The notes below the pieces were generated by a model that did not search any database, had not been told where the DNA came from, and saw nothing but the letters and a program-made list of their open reading frames with translations. The translations under genes and the position numbers were made by a program. From contig JAXMAZ010000011.1 in assembly GCA_046350115.1 (NCBI GenBank), positions 62,001 through 126,000 of the forward strand: a DNA stretch of 64,000 nucleotides, in the 5' to 3' direction. Positions 24,976 to 36,900 of the stretch are shown one piece after another. This DNA is from JAXMAZ01 sp046350115 (GTDB lineage: Bacteria; Planctomycetota; Planctomycetia; Gemmatales; Gemmataceae). Numbering within the stretch: position 1 is the first letter of the stretch; every line of letters begins with the position of its first letter.

Positions 24976-27900
24976 CCGCTGGCGGCCGTGATCCGGTCCC
25001 CGAAGGCGGTCCCCTTGACCGCCTCGAACGAACCGGTGACGGCCAGGGTGCTGCCGGCGAACACCGGCTGCCGTTGCCCGCTGGTCAGGGACAGGTCGAA
25101 GGTGACGCCCTGCGGGACGGCCGACAGGTCGATGGTGTCCACCCCGCCGTCGGTGTCGAACAGGGAGACGGTGCTGAAGTGGACCTCGTACACGTCGTCC
25201 CCGGCCCCGCCGTCCAGGGTGTCGCTGCCGCCGCCGACCAGGGTGTCGTCCCCGGCCCCGCCGTCCAGCACGTTGTTCCCCGGGCCGGCGATGAGCACGT
25301 CCCCGCCGGTCCCGCCGATCAGGGTGTCGTCCCCGTCCCCGCCGTCCAGCACTACCAGGAAGTCAGCCCCGGAGGCGTTCACCACGTCCGCCCCGCCGCC
25401 GGCGATCACGACCACGCTGGTCGCCCCGCCGACCAGGTCGGCGGCCGACACGCTCAGCGACTCGGGCTGGTCCGACCCGGCGATGATCCGGGTCACCTGG
25501 GTGACGACGCCGCCGTCCCCGTCGTCCACCGTCAGCGACACCACGTACCTGCCCGCCCCGCTCCGGTCGAACGAGAAGGTGGGCCGGGCCGGGTCGGACA
25601 TCGGGTCCACCCCGGGGCGGTACGCGTACTCGCTGCCGTCGTCGGCCACCCGGGCGACGGACCACCGATACGTCAGCGGGTCGGCCCCGGTCCCGGCCGG
25701 GTCGGTCGCATCGGAGGTGAGGTGGAACTCTTTCGCGGCCTCGTCGGCCGGCAGACCCGGCCCGCCGGCCGTCGGGCGGATGACCAGGACCGGGGCGACG
25801 TTCACAGCCGTCACCGTGGCGGTCGCCACGGACAGCGGGTTGAAGCCGGCCTCGTCGTCGTCCTTGACGGCCACGGTGACGGCGTAGGTGCCGTTGTCCG
25901 GGGGCGTGAAGGTGAGGTCCGGGCCGGTGACGCCGGGGACGACCACCCCGTTCACCGACCACCGGTAGGTGAGCGTGTCCCGCACCCCCGGGTCGGCGGC
26001 GACGGCCGACAGGGCGACCGGCATCCCCTCGTCCACCTGGAGCGGGAACGGGAGCAGGGCAGGGGTCGGGGAGACGTTGGCCACGTCCGCCACGGCGGTG
26101 CCGGCCCCGGTGCTGCCGTCCGCCCCGGTGACCGTCAGCGTGACCTCGTACCGGCCGTCGTCCGCCGGGGTGAAGGCGAACGCCGGCGGGTCGGCGGTGA
26201 AGTCGCCGGTGTCGGCGAAGGCCACCAGCTCGCCGCCCAGCCGGACTTCCCAGCCGTACCGCATCCCGACCCCGCCGGCCGGCGGGTCCAGGGCGGCGGT
26301 CAGCGCGACCGGCGACCCCTCGGGCAGCGGGCCGGCCGGGACGGTGAGCGCGACCGCCCGGGTGAGCGACTGCACGTCCAGGGTGACGGACGTCTCGCTC
26401 ACCCCGCCGTCGTCGTCGGCGGCGGTCAGGGTGGCGACGAACGTGCCGCCGGTGTCCGGCGTGAACGTGACGGCCGGGCCGACCGCGTCCAGCGCCACCC
26501 GGCCGGTGTTGGTGTCGGTGATCGTCCACCGGAAGGTGTGGGTGTCGGCCGTGCCGACGTCCCGAACCGTGGCCAGCAGCGGGATCGGCTCCCGCGCCCG
26601 CAGGGCGGCCGGCGGGGCCGGGTCGGGCTGCTGGTCGGCGTCGGCGTCGAACCCGATCCGCCCCTCCGGCAGCACGTTCACCACCGCCACCGACCGGGTC
26701 GGGGCGACGAACTCCAGGAGCGTCCCCTCGTCCACCACCCGCAGGCCGAGGGTGTAGACGCCGTCGTCGTCCGGGGTGAACTCGAAGTTCGGCCGGCCGA
26801 CGCCGACGCTGGCGGCGAATGGCACCCCGTTCTTGAGCACCGCCCACTCGAACCGCAGCCGGTCCTGGGCCAGGATGGCGGACAGGGCCGCCTGGGCGTG
26901 GACGACCGCCCCTTCCTTACCCTCTGTCTGGATGGCGATGGTCGCCTGCGGCACGTCCCCCTCGACGGTGACGGCCACCGTCCGGGAACCGACCGCCCCG
27001 CTGTCGTCGGTCGCCCGCAGTTCGACCACGTATACCCCGTTGGCCGGCGGGGCGTAGCTGAGCTGGAGCGGGGCGGCCGGGTTGGGCGGGCTGACCGGGG
27101 CGCCGTTCACGAACCACTGGTACGCCAGCGCGTCGGCCGCCCCCGGGTCGGTGACGCGGGCGGTCACGTCGAAGAACACGGCCGGGCGGGCGGCCCCGGC
27201 CGGGAAGCTGGTGAACTCGACCACCGGCGCCCGGTTGTCGGCGACGATCGTCCGCGGCGGCAGGGTCTGGCTGTCCCCGGTGCTGGTGCGGACGGTCAGC
27301 CCCAGGGTGTACGTCCCCTCGTCGTCCGGGGTGAAGGTGAAGACGGCCTCGTCCCCGTCGGCCACCCGCACGCCGTTCCGCGTCACCCGCCACTCGTAGG
27401 CGACCGACTGGCCCGGCCCGGGGTCGGTGGCGGTGGTGGAGAAGGTGAGCGGCGTCCCCTCGCCGACGGCCGCCGCCGGCACCCCGCCGACGACCACCAG
27501 CCCGGCCGGCACGTCCGCGGTCAGCCCGGCGGACTCGGTCGTGTCGATCCGGGTGACGAGCAGGGTGTACCCGCCCCCCTGCGGGCTACCGAACGGCAGC
27601 ACCCAGTCGATCGGCACCGCCCCGCCCGGCCCGGTGCGGACGGTCACCTCGGCCAGCAGGGCGTTCGCCTCCCCGGCCCCCGGGTCGGACGAGTACAGCT
27701 CCAGCCGGTAGTCCTTGGCCGGCGCCCCGACCAGCGTGCCGAGGACGCGGGTGGTGGCCCCGGCCAGGACGGCGGACAGGGTGACGGCCGGGGCGGTCGG
27801 GTTGGCCCCGTTCACTACCCGGACGCTGCCGCCGGCGTTGTCGGCGAGCAGGTTCCGCTGGGCAGCGGCCCGGGTCGTGCCGGGGCCGTCGAACTGCACC

Positions 27901-30900
27901 CCGGCCCCGCCGTTTCCTAGCCCCGGCCGGCCGATCCGGTTGTCGGTGACGGTCGCCTTGTTCGCCCCGACCCCGGCCAGCCCGTCGAGGACCATCCCGG
28001 ACGACCGGAACGGGGCGGTGATTGCCAGCGGGGCGCCGCCCGGGGACGCGCCGCCGTCCGACAGGAACAGGTCGACCGGCCACTCGGCCTCGCCCTGGGC
28101 GTACGGGCTGCCGGTGTTCTTCCACAGGACGGCGTACACCGGCTGGGCGGAGGTGAGGGCGTCGTTGTCGTTGACGGCGACGTTGAACCGCAGGTTCGAC
28201 CCCGGGCCGGCCGGGGTGAACCCGGGGCCGTCCTCGGTGTCGATCAGCGCGAGCGGGATGCGGAACTCGACGAAGTACCCGCCGACGAACGTGCTGGTGG
28301 CGACCGACCAGTCGCCGGGGGCGATCCCGTCGCTGACCCGGTTGCCGAGCACGTCCGAAACGAGGTGGAACCCCTCCCGGCTGCCGGACAGCCCGCCGGA
28401 CGGGTTGAAGTCGTTGAGCTGGCGGTCGCCGTCGATGAACAGCTCGACCCCGTCGTTGTAAAACGGTGTGGCGGCGTCGGCGGCCTGGTTGTCGAGGAAG
28501 TCGTCCCGCACCCCGACGACCACGAACAGGTCGGTGGCCGTGTAGGCGGTGTACACCACGTAGCTCAGGTCGGTGTCGTCGGTAACGGTGCCGAGGACCA
28601 GCCGGCCGGGGTTGGCGTCCCCGCCGAAGTTGGCGACCGGGCCGCTGCCGTACTGCTCGGCCGGGGTGACGACCGCGACCCCGTCCCCGGTGTTGCCGGC
28701 GATCCGGTTACCGGCCCCGGCCGCCGGCCCGCCGACGGTCGTCCCGCCGGCCCCGTCCACCCGCACCCCGTCCCCGGCGTTCGGCAGGGCGGCGGTGCCG
28801 TCCGCGGTGGTGCCGACCCGGTTCCCCTGGATCTGGGTGCCGGACGTGACCAGCCCGTTCACCAGCACCCCGGCCCCGGCGTTGCCCGAGATCAGGTTGC
28901 CGGCGACCGACGCCCGGGTGAGGACGAACCCGAAGTCGGCGTCCGCGTCGCTGTTGTCGGCGAACGCAGAGGTGTCGGCTGTTGTCAGGAACAGGTACGC
29001 CGCCCCGGCCGGGACGGTGATCGTCAGGTCGGTGGTCGGGATGAAGAAGTCTTCGGGGATGTCGGTCGCGAGGCCGCCGTAGTAGGTGGCCCCGGTGACG
29101 AGGTCCGCCCCGGCGTCGATCGCCCCGGGCACCCGGTTCGACAGGCCGGACGCCAGCAGGGTGCTGCTGCTGCTGAACACCCCCAGCCCGGACGGGGCCG
29201 AATCCGCCTGTCCGTAGGTGTAGCTGAAGTCCCCGACCTGCCGCAGCTTGATCGCGTCCCCCGGCTGGATGCCGTAGTCCGACAACTTGATCGGTACGGC
29301 CGAAAAGCTGGCCTCCACGTTGGTGCGGACGAACGACGTGCGGGGGTCGACGCGGACCAGGGCGGTGTCGTCGCCGATCCGGGTGTTCGACGCCTGGCTG
29401 ACGGTGATACCCGGTCCGGCGTTCGGCAGGGGCTGCCCGCCCCCCAGCTTGGTGCCGATGTCGTTCTCGGCGAGCCGGGTTCCGCCCGCCCAGGCCACCT
29501 GGACGCCGCCCTGGTCGTTCCCGCTGATCAGGTTGCCGGCCCCGGCCTGGGTGCTGCCGACCCAGTTGCCGGTCGCCCCGGACGACAGCACGTTCACCCC
29601 GAACCCGGCGTTCCCCCGGTCGAGCAGGCCGGCGGCGTCGGTGCCGATCCGGTTGCCGAGGATGAGGTTGGCGGTGGTGGCCGGGGCGCCCGGGTTCAGG
29701 TCGCCGATCCGGACCCCGTCCTTCCCGTTCGCGCTGATGACGTTGCCGGCCCCGGCGGCGGCCCCGCCGAGCGTGTTGTTCGACGCCCCGAAGTAGACCA
29801 CCACCCCGTAGCTGGCGTTCCCGGCGGCGGTCGTCCCGTCGGCTAGCAGGCCGATCGTGTTCCCCTGGAAGACGTTGCCGACGGACGTGTTGTTCAGCAC
29901 CGCGATGCCGGTCCCGCCGTTCGCACTGATGACGTTCCCGGCCCCCGTCGCGGTCCCGCCGAGGGTGTTGAACGCCGAGGACTGGATGACGACCCCGCTG
30001 CCGCCATTCCCCAGCGGGGCGGTGCCGGCGGCGGTCACGCCGATGTAGTTCCCCGCTGCCGTGTTGGACTGGGCGCCGCCCTCGAACCGTAGCCCGGTGC
30101 TCTTGTTCCCCGAGATGACGTTCCGCTCGGCCGCGTCGTTCGCCCCGTCCAGGTCGGTCCCGACCCGGGTGAACTGGGCGCCCGCCCCGACCCGGACCCC
30201 GGACCCGGAGGTGCTGACCGGGGTCGTCCCGTTCGGCAGGGCGGTCGTGCCGGCGGCGGTCGTGCCGATGAGGTTGCCGGCGATCACGTTCGAGTTGGTC
30301 CCGGCCCCGGTCACCTCGACCCCGTCGTTGTCGTTCCCGCTGATCAGGTTGCCGGCGTTCGCCGCCCCGCCGCCGACGGCGTTGCCCGACGCCCCGGCCT
30401 CGATCCGCACCCCGTCGTCCACGTTCCCCCGGTCCAGGGTGCCGGTGACGTCGGTGCCGATGGAGTTGCCGGCGACCGTGTTGCCGGCCACGCCGGCCCC
30501 GCTCACCAGCACCCCGTAGCTGTTGTTCCCGGAGATGACGTTGCGATACCGGGCGTCCGCCGCCCCGGCGGCCGGCGTCCCGATCCGCACGCCCTGGGTG
30601 CGGTTGTTCAGCAGGATGCCGTAGTTGCCGTTCGGGACGGCGGTCGCGCCGGCCGGGTTCAGGCCGATGGTGTTGCCGGCGATGGAGATGTTCAGGTTGC
30701 CCGGGGCCGGGTAGTAGGCGGCGGCCGTGACGGTGCCTTCGAGGTTGATCTGGGCGTGCGGGTTGGCCGCCCCGAGCACCCGCCAGCCGGTCGCCTCGGA
30801 CACCGGCCCGGCCGCCCCGCCGCCGACGGCCACGCTCACCTCGAACCCGGCCGACCCGTTCTGCTCGTACCCGAGCAGCTCGAAGGTGTGCGTCCCGGCC

Positions 30901-33900
30901 GTCAGGCTGACGGTGCCGTAGGTGGTGGCGAACGGCTGCCAGCCGGTGTCGTAGGTGACGACGTTCGCGCCGTCGATCCGCAGCCGGGCGCCGTTGTCCG
31001 CCCCGACGGCGAAGGTGAAGGTGCCGGCCGTGTTCACCCGCAGGGTGCCGGTCGCCCGCAGGACGTAGAAATCCCCGCCGCCGCCCGGGAACGGGTTGTT
31101 GGCGGTCCAACTCCCGGCCGCCTGGGCCGAGCCGTCGGAGAAGTCGGCCTGGGTGACGGTGGACGTGGCGGTCGTCCGCGGGACGGCCCCGGAGACGAAC
31201 TGGTCGGCGGTGGTCAGGTTCATGTACGACCAGCCTTCGACGTGGACGCCGGCCTGCCCGTTGCCGCTGATGACGTTCCGCTCCAGGTCGTCGGCGGTGC
31301 CGTTCCCGTCCGTCCCGATCCGCAGGTTGGTCACCCGGTTGGGGGCGTAGACGCCGGTGCTGGCGTTCCCCAGGGCGGCGGTGCCGGCGGCGTTCAGCCC
31401 GAGCCAGTTGCCGGCGATGACGGTCCGGTCGGTGGTCGCCCCGCCGGCCGGCATCGTCCCGTCCCACTGGGGCGTCTGGACGACGACGCCGACCCAGTTG
31501 TTGCCGCTGATGACGTTCCGCTCGTTGGCGTCGAACCCGTTCCCGTTCCCGTCCGTGCCGATGCGGGTGTCGGCCGGCCCGTACCGGACGGTGACCCCTT
31601 CGCTGTTCGGCAGCTTGGCGTCCCCGGCGGCGTTGGTGCCGATGTAGTTGCCGGCGATGACGGTCCGGTCGGTGCCGGCGGTCTGTACCAGCACGCCGAG
31701 GTTGTTGTTCCCGGAAATGACGTTCCGGGCCGCGGCCGGCACCGCCTCCGTCCCCGCGACGCCGATGCGGGTGTCGTCCGCCCCGTTCTGGACGACCACC
31801 CCGACCGACCCGTTGCCCAGGTCCAGGGTGCCGGTGTAATCCGTCCCGATGTAGTTGCCGGCGATGACGGTGTTGTTCGTCCCGGCCTGGTCGACGATGA
31901 TCCCGCAGTCCGCGTTCCCGCTGATGACGTTCCGCTCGGCCGCGTCGTTCACCCCATCGGCGTTCGTCCCGATCCGGTTGTTGGTGGCCGCCGAGCGGAG
32001 GTACACCCCGAGCCACAGGTTGGGGACGGCGGCGGTGCCGGTGTAGTCCGTCCCGATGTAGTTGCCGGCCACCACGCTCTGGTCGGCGGTGGCCAGCAGC
32101 AGCCCCTCCGCCCGGTTGCCGGAGATGACGTTCCGCTCGGCCGCGTCGGCCACCCCGTCCCCGTTGGTTCCGACCCGGGTCCGCTTCGGCCCGTTGTTCA
32201 CCGCCATCCCCGCCCCGCCGCCGTTGGTAACTGCCGACGTGCCGGCGGCGTTCAGCCCGACGTAGTTGCCGGCGATGACCGTGTCGTCCGTCCCGGCGCC
32301 CTCGATCCAGACGTTCTCGCCCTGGTTGCCGGCGATGACGTTCCGCTCGGCGGCGTTGAAAGCGTCGTTCGACCCGTCGGTGCCGATCCGGGTGAACCGG
32401 GCGCCCCCGTCCACCCGCACCCCCTGGGTGGTGTTGGGGACGGCGGCGGTGCCGGCGGCGTTCAGCCCGACGTAGTTGCCGGCGATCACGTTCGAGTCGG
32501 TCCCGGCCCCTGTTACCTGGACGCCGTAGCCGGTGTTGCCGGAGATGACGTTCCGCTCGGTCGCGTCGTTCACCCCGTCCCCGTTGGTCCCGAGACGGTT
32601 GCCGCTCGCGGCGGTGTCGATCACCACGCCGTAAATGGCGTTCGGGATGGCGGCGGTGCCGGCGGCGTTCAGCCCGATGTAGTTGCCGGCCGCGACGTTG
32701 CCCGTGGTCCCGGCGGAGCTGAAGTCCAGGCCTGTCCACGTGTTCCCGGAGATGACGTTCCGCTCCAGGGTGTCACTCACCCCGTCGGCGTTCGTCCCGA
32801 CCCGGTTGTTCGTCACCCCGTACGCGATCTGCACCCCGTTGAACCGGTTGGCGATGGCCGCGGTGCCGGCCGCGTTGGTGCCGATGTAGTTGCCGGCGAC
32901 CACGTTGCCGGACGTGCCCGGCCCGCCCGCCGCGTTGTTCCCGAGCGCCACCCCGTTCCCGTTCCCCGAGATGACGTTCCCTTCCAGGGCGTCGGAGACG
33001 CCGTCCCCGTTGGTGCCGACGACGTTGTTCTGGGCGCCCAGGGTGACGGTCACGCCCCAGCCGGTGTTGGCCAGCAGGGCGGCCCCGGTCGCGTCGACGC
33101 CGATGTAGTTGCCGGCCACCCGGTTGTTGTTCGTCCCGGTGTTCTGGACCCACACCCCGTTGGCGTTGTTCCCGGAGATGACGTTCCGCTCGGCCGCGTC
33201 GCCCACCCCGTCGCCGTTGGTGCCGACGATGTTGTTGGCCGCCCCGGACAGGATGAGCACCCCGGCGGAGGCGAGGTTCGGGACGGCCCCGGTGCCGGCC
33301 GCGTTGGTGCCGATGTAGTTGCCGGCCACCCGGTTGTTGTTCGTCCCGGCGTGCGCGATGCGGACCCCGTTGGACGCGTTCCCGGAGATGATGTTCCGCT
33401 CCAGGGCGTCGCTCGTGCCGTCCCCGTCGGTGCCGATCCGGGTGTTGATCGCCCCGCTGTTCACGTACACCCCGTACCGGCCGTTGGCGATGGCGGCGGT
33501 GCCGGCCGGGTTGGTGCCAATCAGGTTGCCGGCGATGACCGTGTTCGCCCCGCCATCGGTCCAGAACGCCACCCCGTCGAACGTGTTCCCGGAGATGACG
33601 TTCCCTTCGGTGGCGTCGTTCACCCCGTCCCCGTCGGTGCCGACGACCGTGCCGGACGCCCGCAGCTCGATGCGGACTCCGTGGTTGCCGTTGGCGATCT
33701 TGGCGGTGCCGGCGGCGTTCAGCCCGATGGTGTTCCCCTGGATGCGGCTACCGGATCCGCGGCTGACCTGGACGCCCTCCACCCCGTTCCCGCTGATGAC
33801 GTTGCGGGCGGCGGCCGACGACCCGCCGATCACGGCGTCCCGGACGTTGTCCAGGTAGACCCCGGAATTGCTGTTGGCGAGGGCCGCCGTCCCGGCCGCG

Positions 33901-36900
33901 TTCGTCCCGATGTAGTTGCCGGCGACGGTGGTGACGTTGGTCGCGTAGTAGACAGTCACCGATACCGACCCGGACAGCTGAATCTCGGGGTGCGGGTTGG
34001 CCGCCCCGAGCACCCGCCAGCCGTTCGCCTCGGAGATCGGGGCGGTCTTCCCCGCCCCGACGGCGACGGACAGCTCGAACCCGGCCACGTCGATGTTCTC
34101 GAACCCGACCCACTCGAACGTGTGGGTGCCGGCGGACAGGGTCTTGGTGGCGAAGAACCGGGCGAACGAGTGGGTGGTGTCGTCGACGATGACGTCCGCC
34201 CCGTCGACCCGCAGCCGGCCGCCGTCGTTCCCGCCGATGGCGAAGGTGTAATCCCCGGCCGCGTTCACCTGGACGGTGCCGGTCGCCCGGAAGGCGTAAT
34301 TGTCCCCGCCGGTGCCGGGCATCGTGTGGTTGAACCCCCAGTCGCCGGCGACCGGGCCGGTCGGGTCGTTCAAGTCGGCCTGGGCGATGGTGGACGTGGC
34401 GGCGGTGCGGGGCTGGGTGCCGGCAATCAAATCATCCACGATCGCCAGGTTTGAAGCGGTCAGCCCGGACACGTAGACACCGTGAGAGGAGTTGCCGGAG
34501 ATGACGTTCCGCTCGGCCGCGTCATTCACCCCGTCCCCGTCGGTGCCGACCCGGGTGCTAGTCGCCCCGGCGAGGACGGCGACGCCGTGGCCGGAGTTGC
34601 CGATGTCGGCGGTGCCGGCGGCGTTCAGGCCGATCAGGTTGCCGGCGATGGCGTTGTTGTTCGACCCGGCCCCGGTGACCGTCACCCCGGTGCCGGCGTT
34701 CCCAGAGATGACGTTGCCCGCCCCGGCCGCGGCGCCGCCGACCGTGTTGGTGTTGGCCCCGCTGTCGATCTGGACGCCGCTGCCGCCGTTGGGCACCGCG
34801 GCCGTCCCGCCGGCGTTGGTGCCGATGTGATTGCCCCGGATCTGGTTGAGCGTCACCGTCGCACCGGTCAACTGGACGCCGATCGTGGCATTCCCCGAGA
34901 TGACGTTCCGTTCGTCCGCGTCCCCCTGGCCGTCCAGGTCGGTGCCGATGACGTTGTTGTTCGCGCCACTGACAAAGACGATCCCGGTGGCCCCGTTGGC
35001 CAGCACCGCCCCGCTCGCGTTCAGGCCGATGTAGTTCCCCGCGATGGTGCTGTTGCTCGCCCCGCTGACGAAAATGCCGTCCGCCCCGTTGCCAGCGATG
35101 ATGTTTCGTTCGGCCGCGTTGAGGGCGGCCGAGTTCAACCCACTGGTGCCGACCCGGTTGAACTGCGACCCGACCAGCAGCGACACCCCGGAGTCGCTGT
35201 TCGGGACGGCGAGCAACCCGGTGGCATCGGTGCCCAGGTAGTTGCCGGCCACGACGTTGAAGTTCGACCCGGCGTCCCGGATGGACACCCCGTCGAAGTT
35301 GGTGTTGCCGGAGACGACGTTCCGCTCGTTCTCGTCATCCGTCCCGTCGGCGTTGGTGCCGATGCGGTTCGACTGGGCACCGAGGCGGATGCGGACGCCG
35401 CCGGCGTTGTTGGCGATGGCGGCGTTACCAGCCGCGTTCAGCCCGACGTAGTTCCCGGCCACCACGTTCGAGTTGGTGCCGGAGCCGGTGATCAGGATGC
35501 CGGTGCTGGTGTTGCCCGAGATGACGTTCCCCGCCCCGGCGGCCGACCCGCCGACCGTGTTGGAACTGGCCCCGGCCTCGATCCGCACGCCGGCCGCTGC
35601 GTTGGCCAGGGCCGCCGTCCCGGCCGCGTTCGTGCCGATGAAGTTGCCTGCGATCACGCTCCCGACGGCCGCGGCCCCGGTCACGACCACCCCGTTCTGG
35701 TTGTTCCCGCTGATGACGTTGCGAGCGCCGGCAGCGGTCCCGCCGACGGTGGTGCCCGGGCCTTGCAGGTAAACCCCGTCGACGGCGTTGCCCAGGTCGG
35801 CGGTGCCGGCCGCGTCAGTGCCGATGAGGTTGCCGGCCACCGTGTTGCCGGCGGCGGCCGTGTTCGCCACGATCACCCCGTACAGGGTGTTCCCGCTGAT
35901 GACGTTGCCGGCGCCGGCCGCCGTCCCGCCGACCGTGTTGGCCGCCGCCCCGTTCTCGATCACCACGCCGTACCCGTTGGCCACGGGGGCGGTGCCGGCG
36001 GCGTTCGTCCCGATCCGGTTCCCCTGGGTCAGCACCCCGCTGACCGCGAACCCGCTCAGGTACACGCCGGCGAACGGGTTGCCGCTAATCGTGTTGCCGG
36101 CCCCGGCGGCCGTCCCGCCGATCGTGTTGTTCTCCCGCCCGACGCTCACCCCGATGGTGGCGTTGCCGAGGGCGGCGTCGCCGGCCGCGGTCGTGCCGAT
36201 GAGGTTCCCCTGAACCAGGTTCCCGGGGCCGTTCAGGGTGACGCCGACGGCGTTCCCGCTGATGACGTTGCCGGCCCCGGCCGACGTCCCGCCGACCGTG
36301 TGGCTGCTGCCGTTTGCGATCAGCACGCCGGACGCCCCGTTCCCGCGGTCCAGGGTGCCGCCGGCGTCCGTCCCGATGAAGTTGCCGAGGATCACGTTGC
36401 CGGACGACGACCCCTGAACGACCACCCCCCGCTGGGCGTTGGCCGAGATGACGTTCCGAGCCGCGGCGGTCGTCCCGCCGACAGTGTTGGTCGAGGTGCG
36501 GAGGTCGATCCCCTCGTTCCCGTTGCCCAGGGCGGCGGTGCCGTCGGCGGCCAGGCCGATGGTGTTGCCGGCGATCAGGGTGCCGGTGGCCGTCGCCCCT
36601 TCGATCCACACCCCGCTGCCGGCGTTCCCGGAGATGACGTTCCCGGCCCCGGTGACCGTCCCGCCCACCGTCACCCCCGGGGCGCTCAGGACGTACACCC
36701 CGGCGTCGTCGTTCGGCAAAGCGGCATCGCCGGCGGCGGTCGTGCCGATCCGGTTGCCGGCCACGACCACACCGGTCGCCGTGGCGCCGGTGACGGACAC
36801 CCCGTGGGTGCTGTTCCCGCTGATGACGTTCCCCGCCCCGGCGGCGGCCCCGCCGACGGTGGTGTTCGCCGACCCGGCCCCGACGCTCACACCGACGCTG

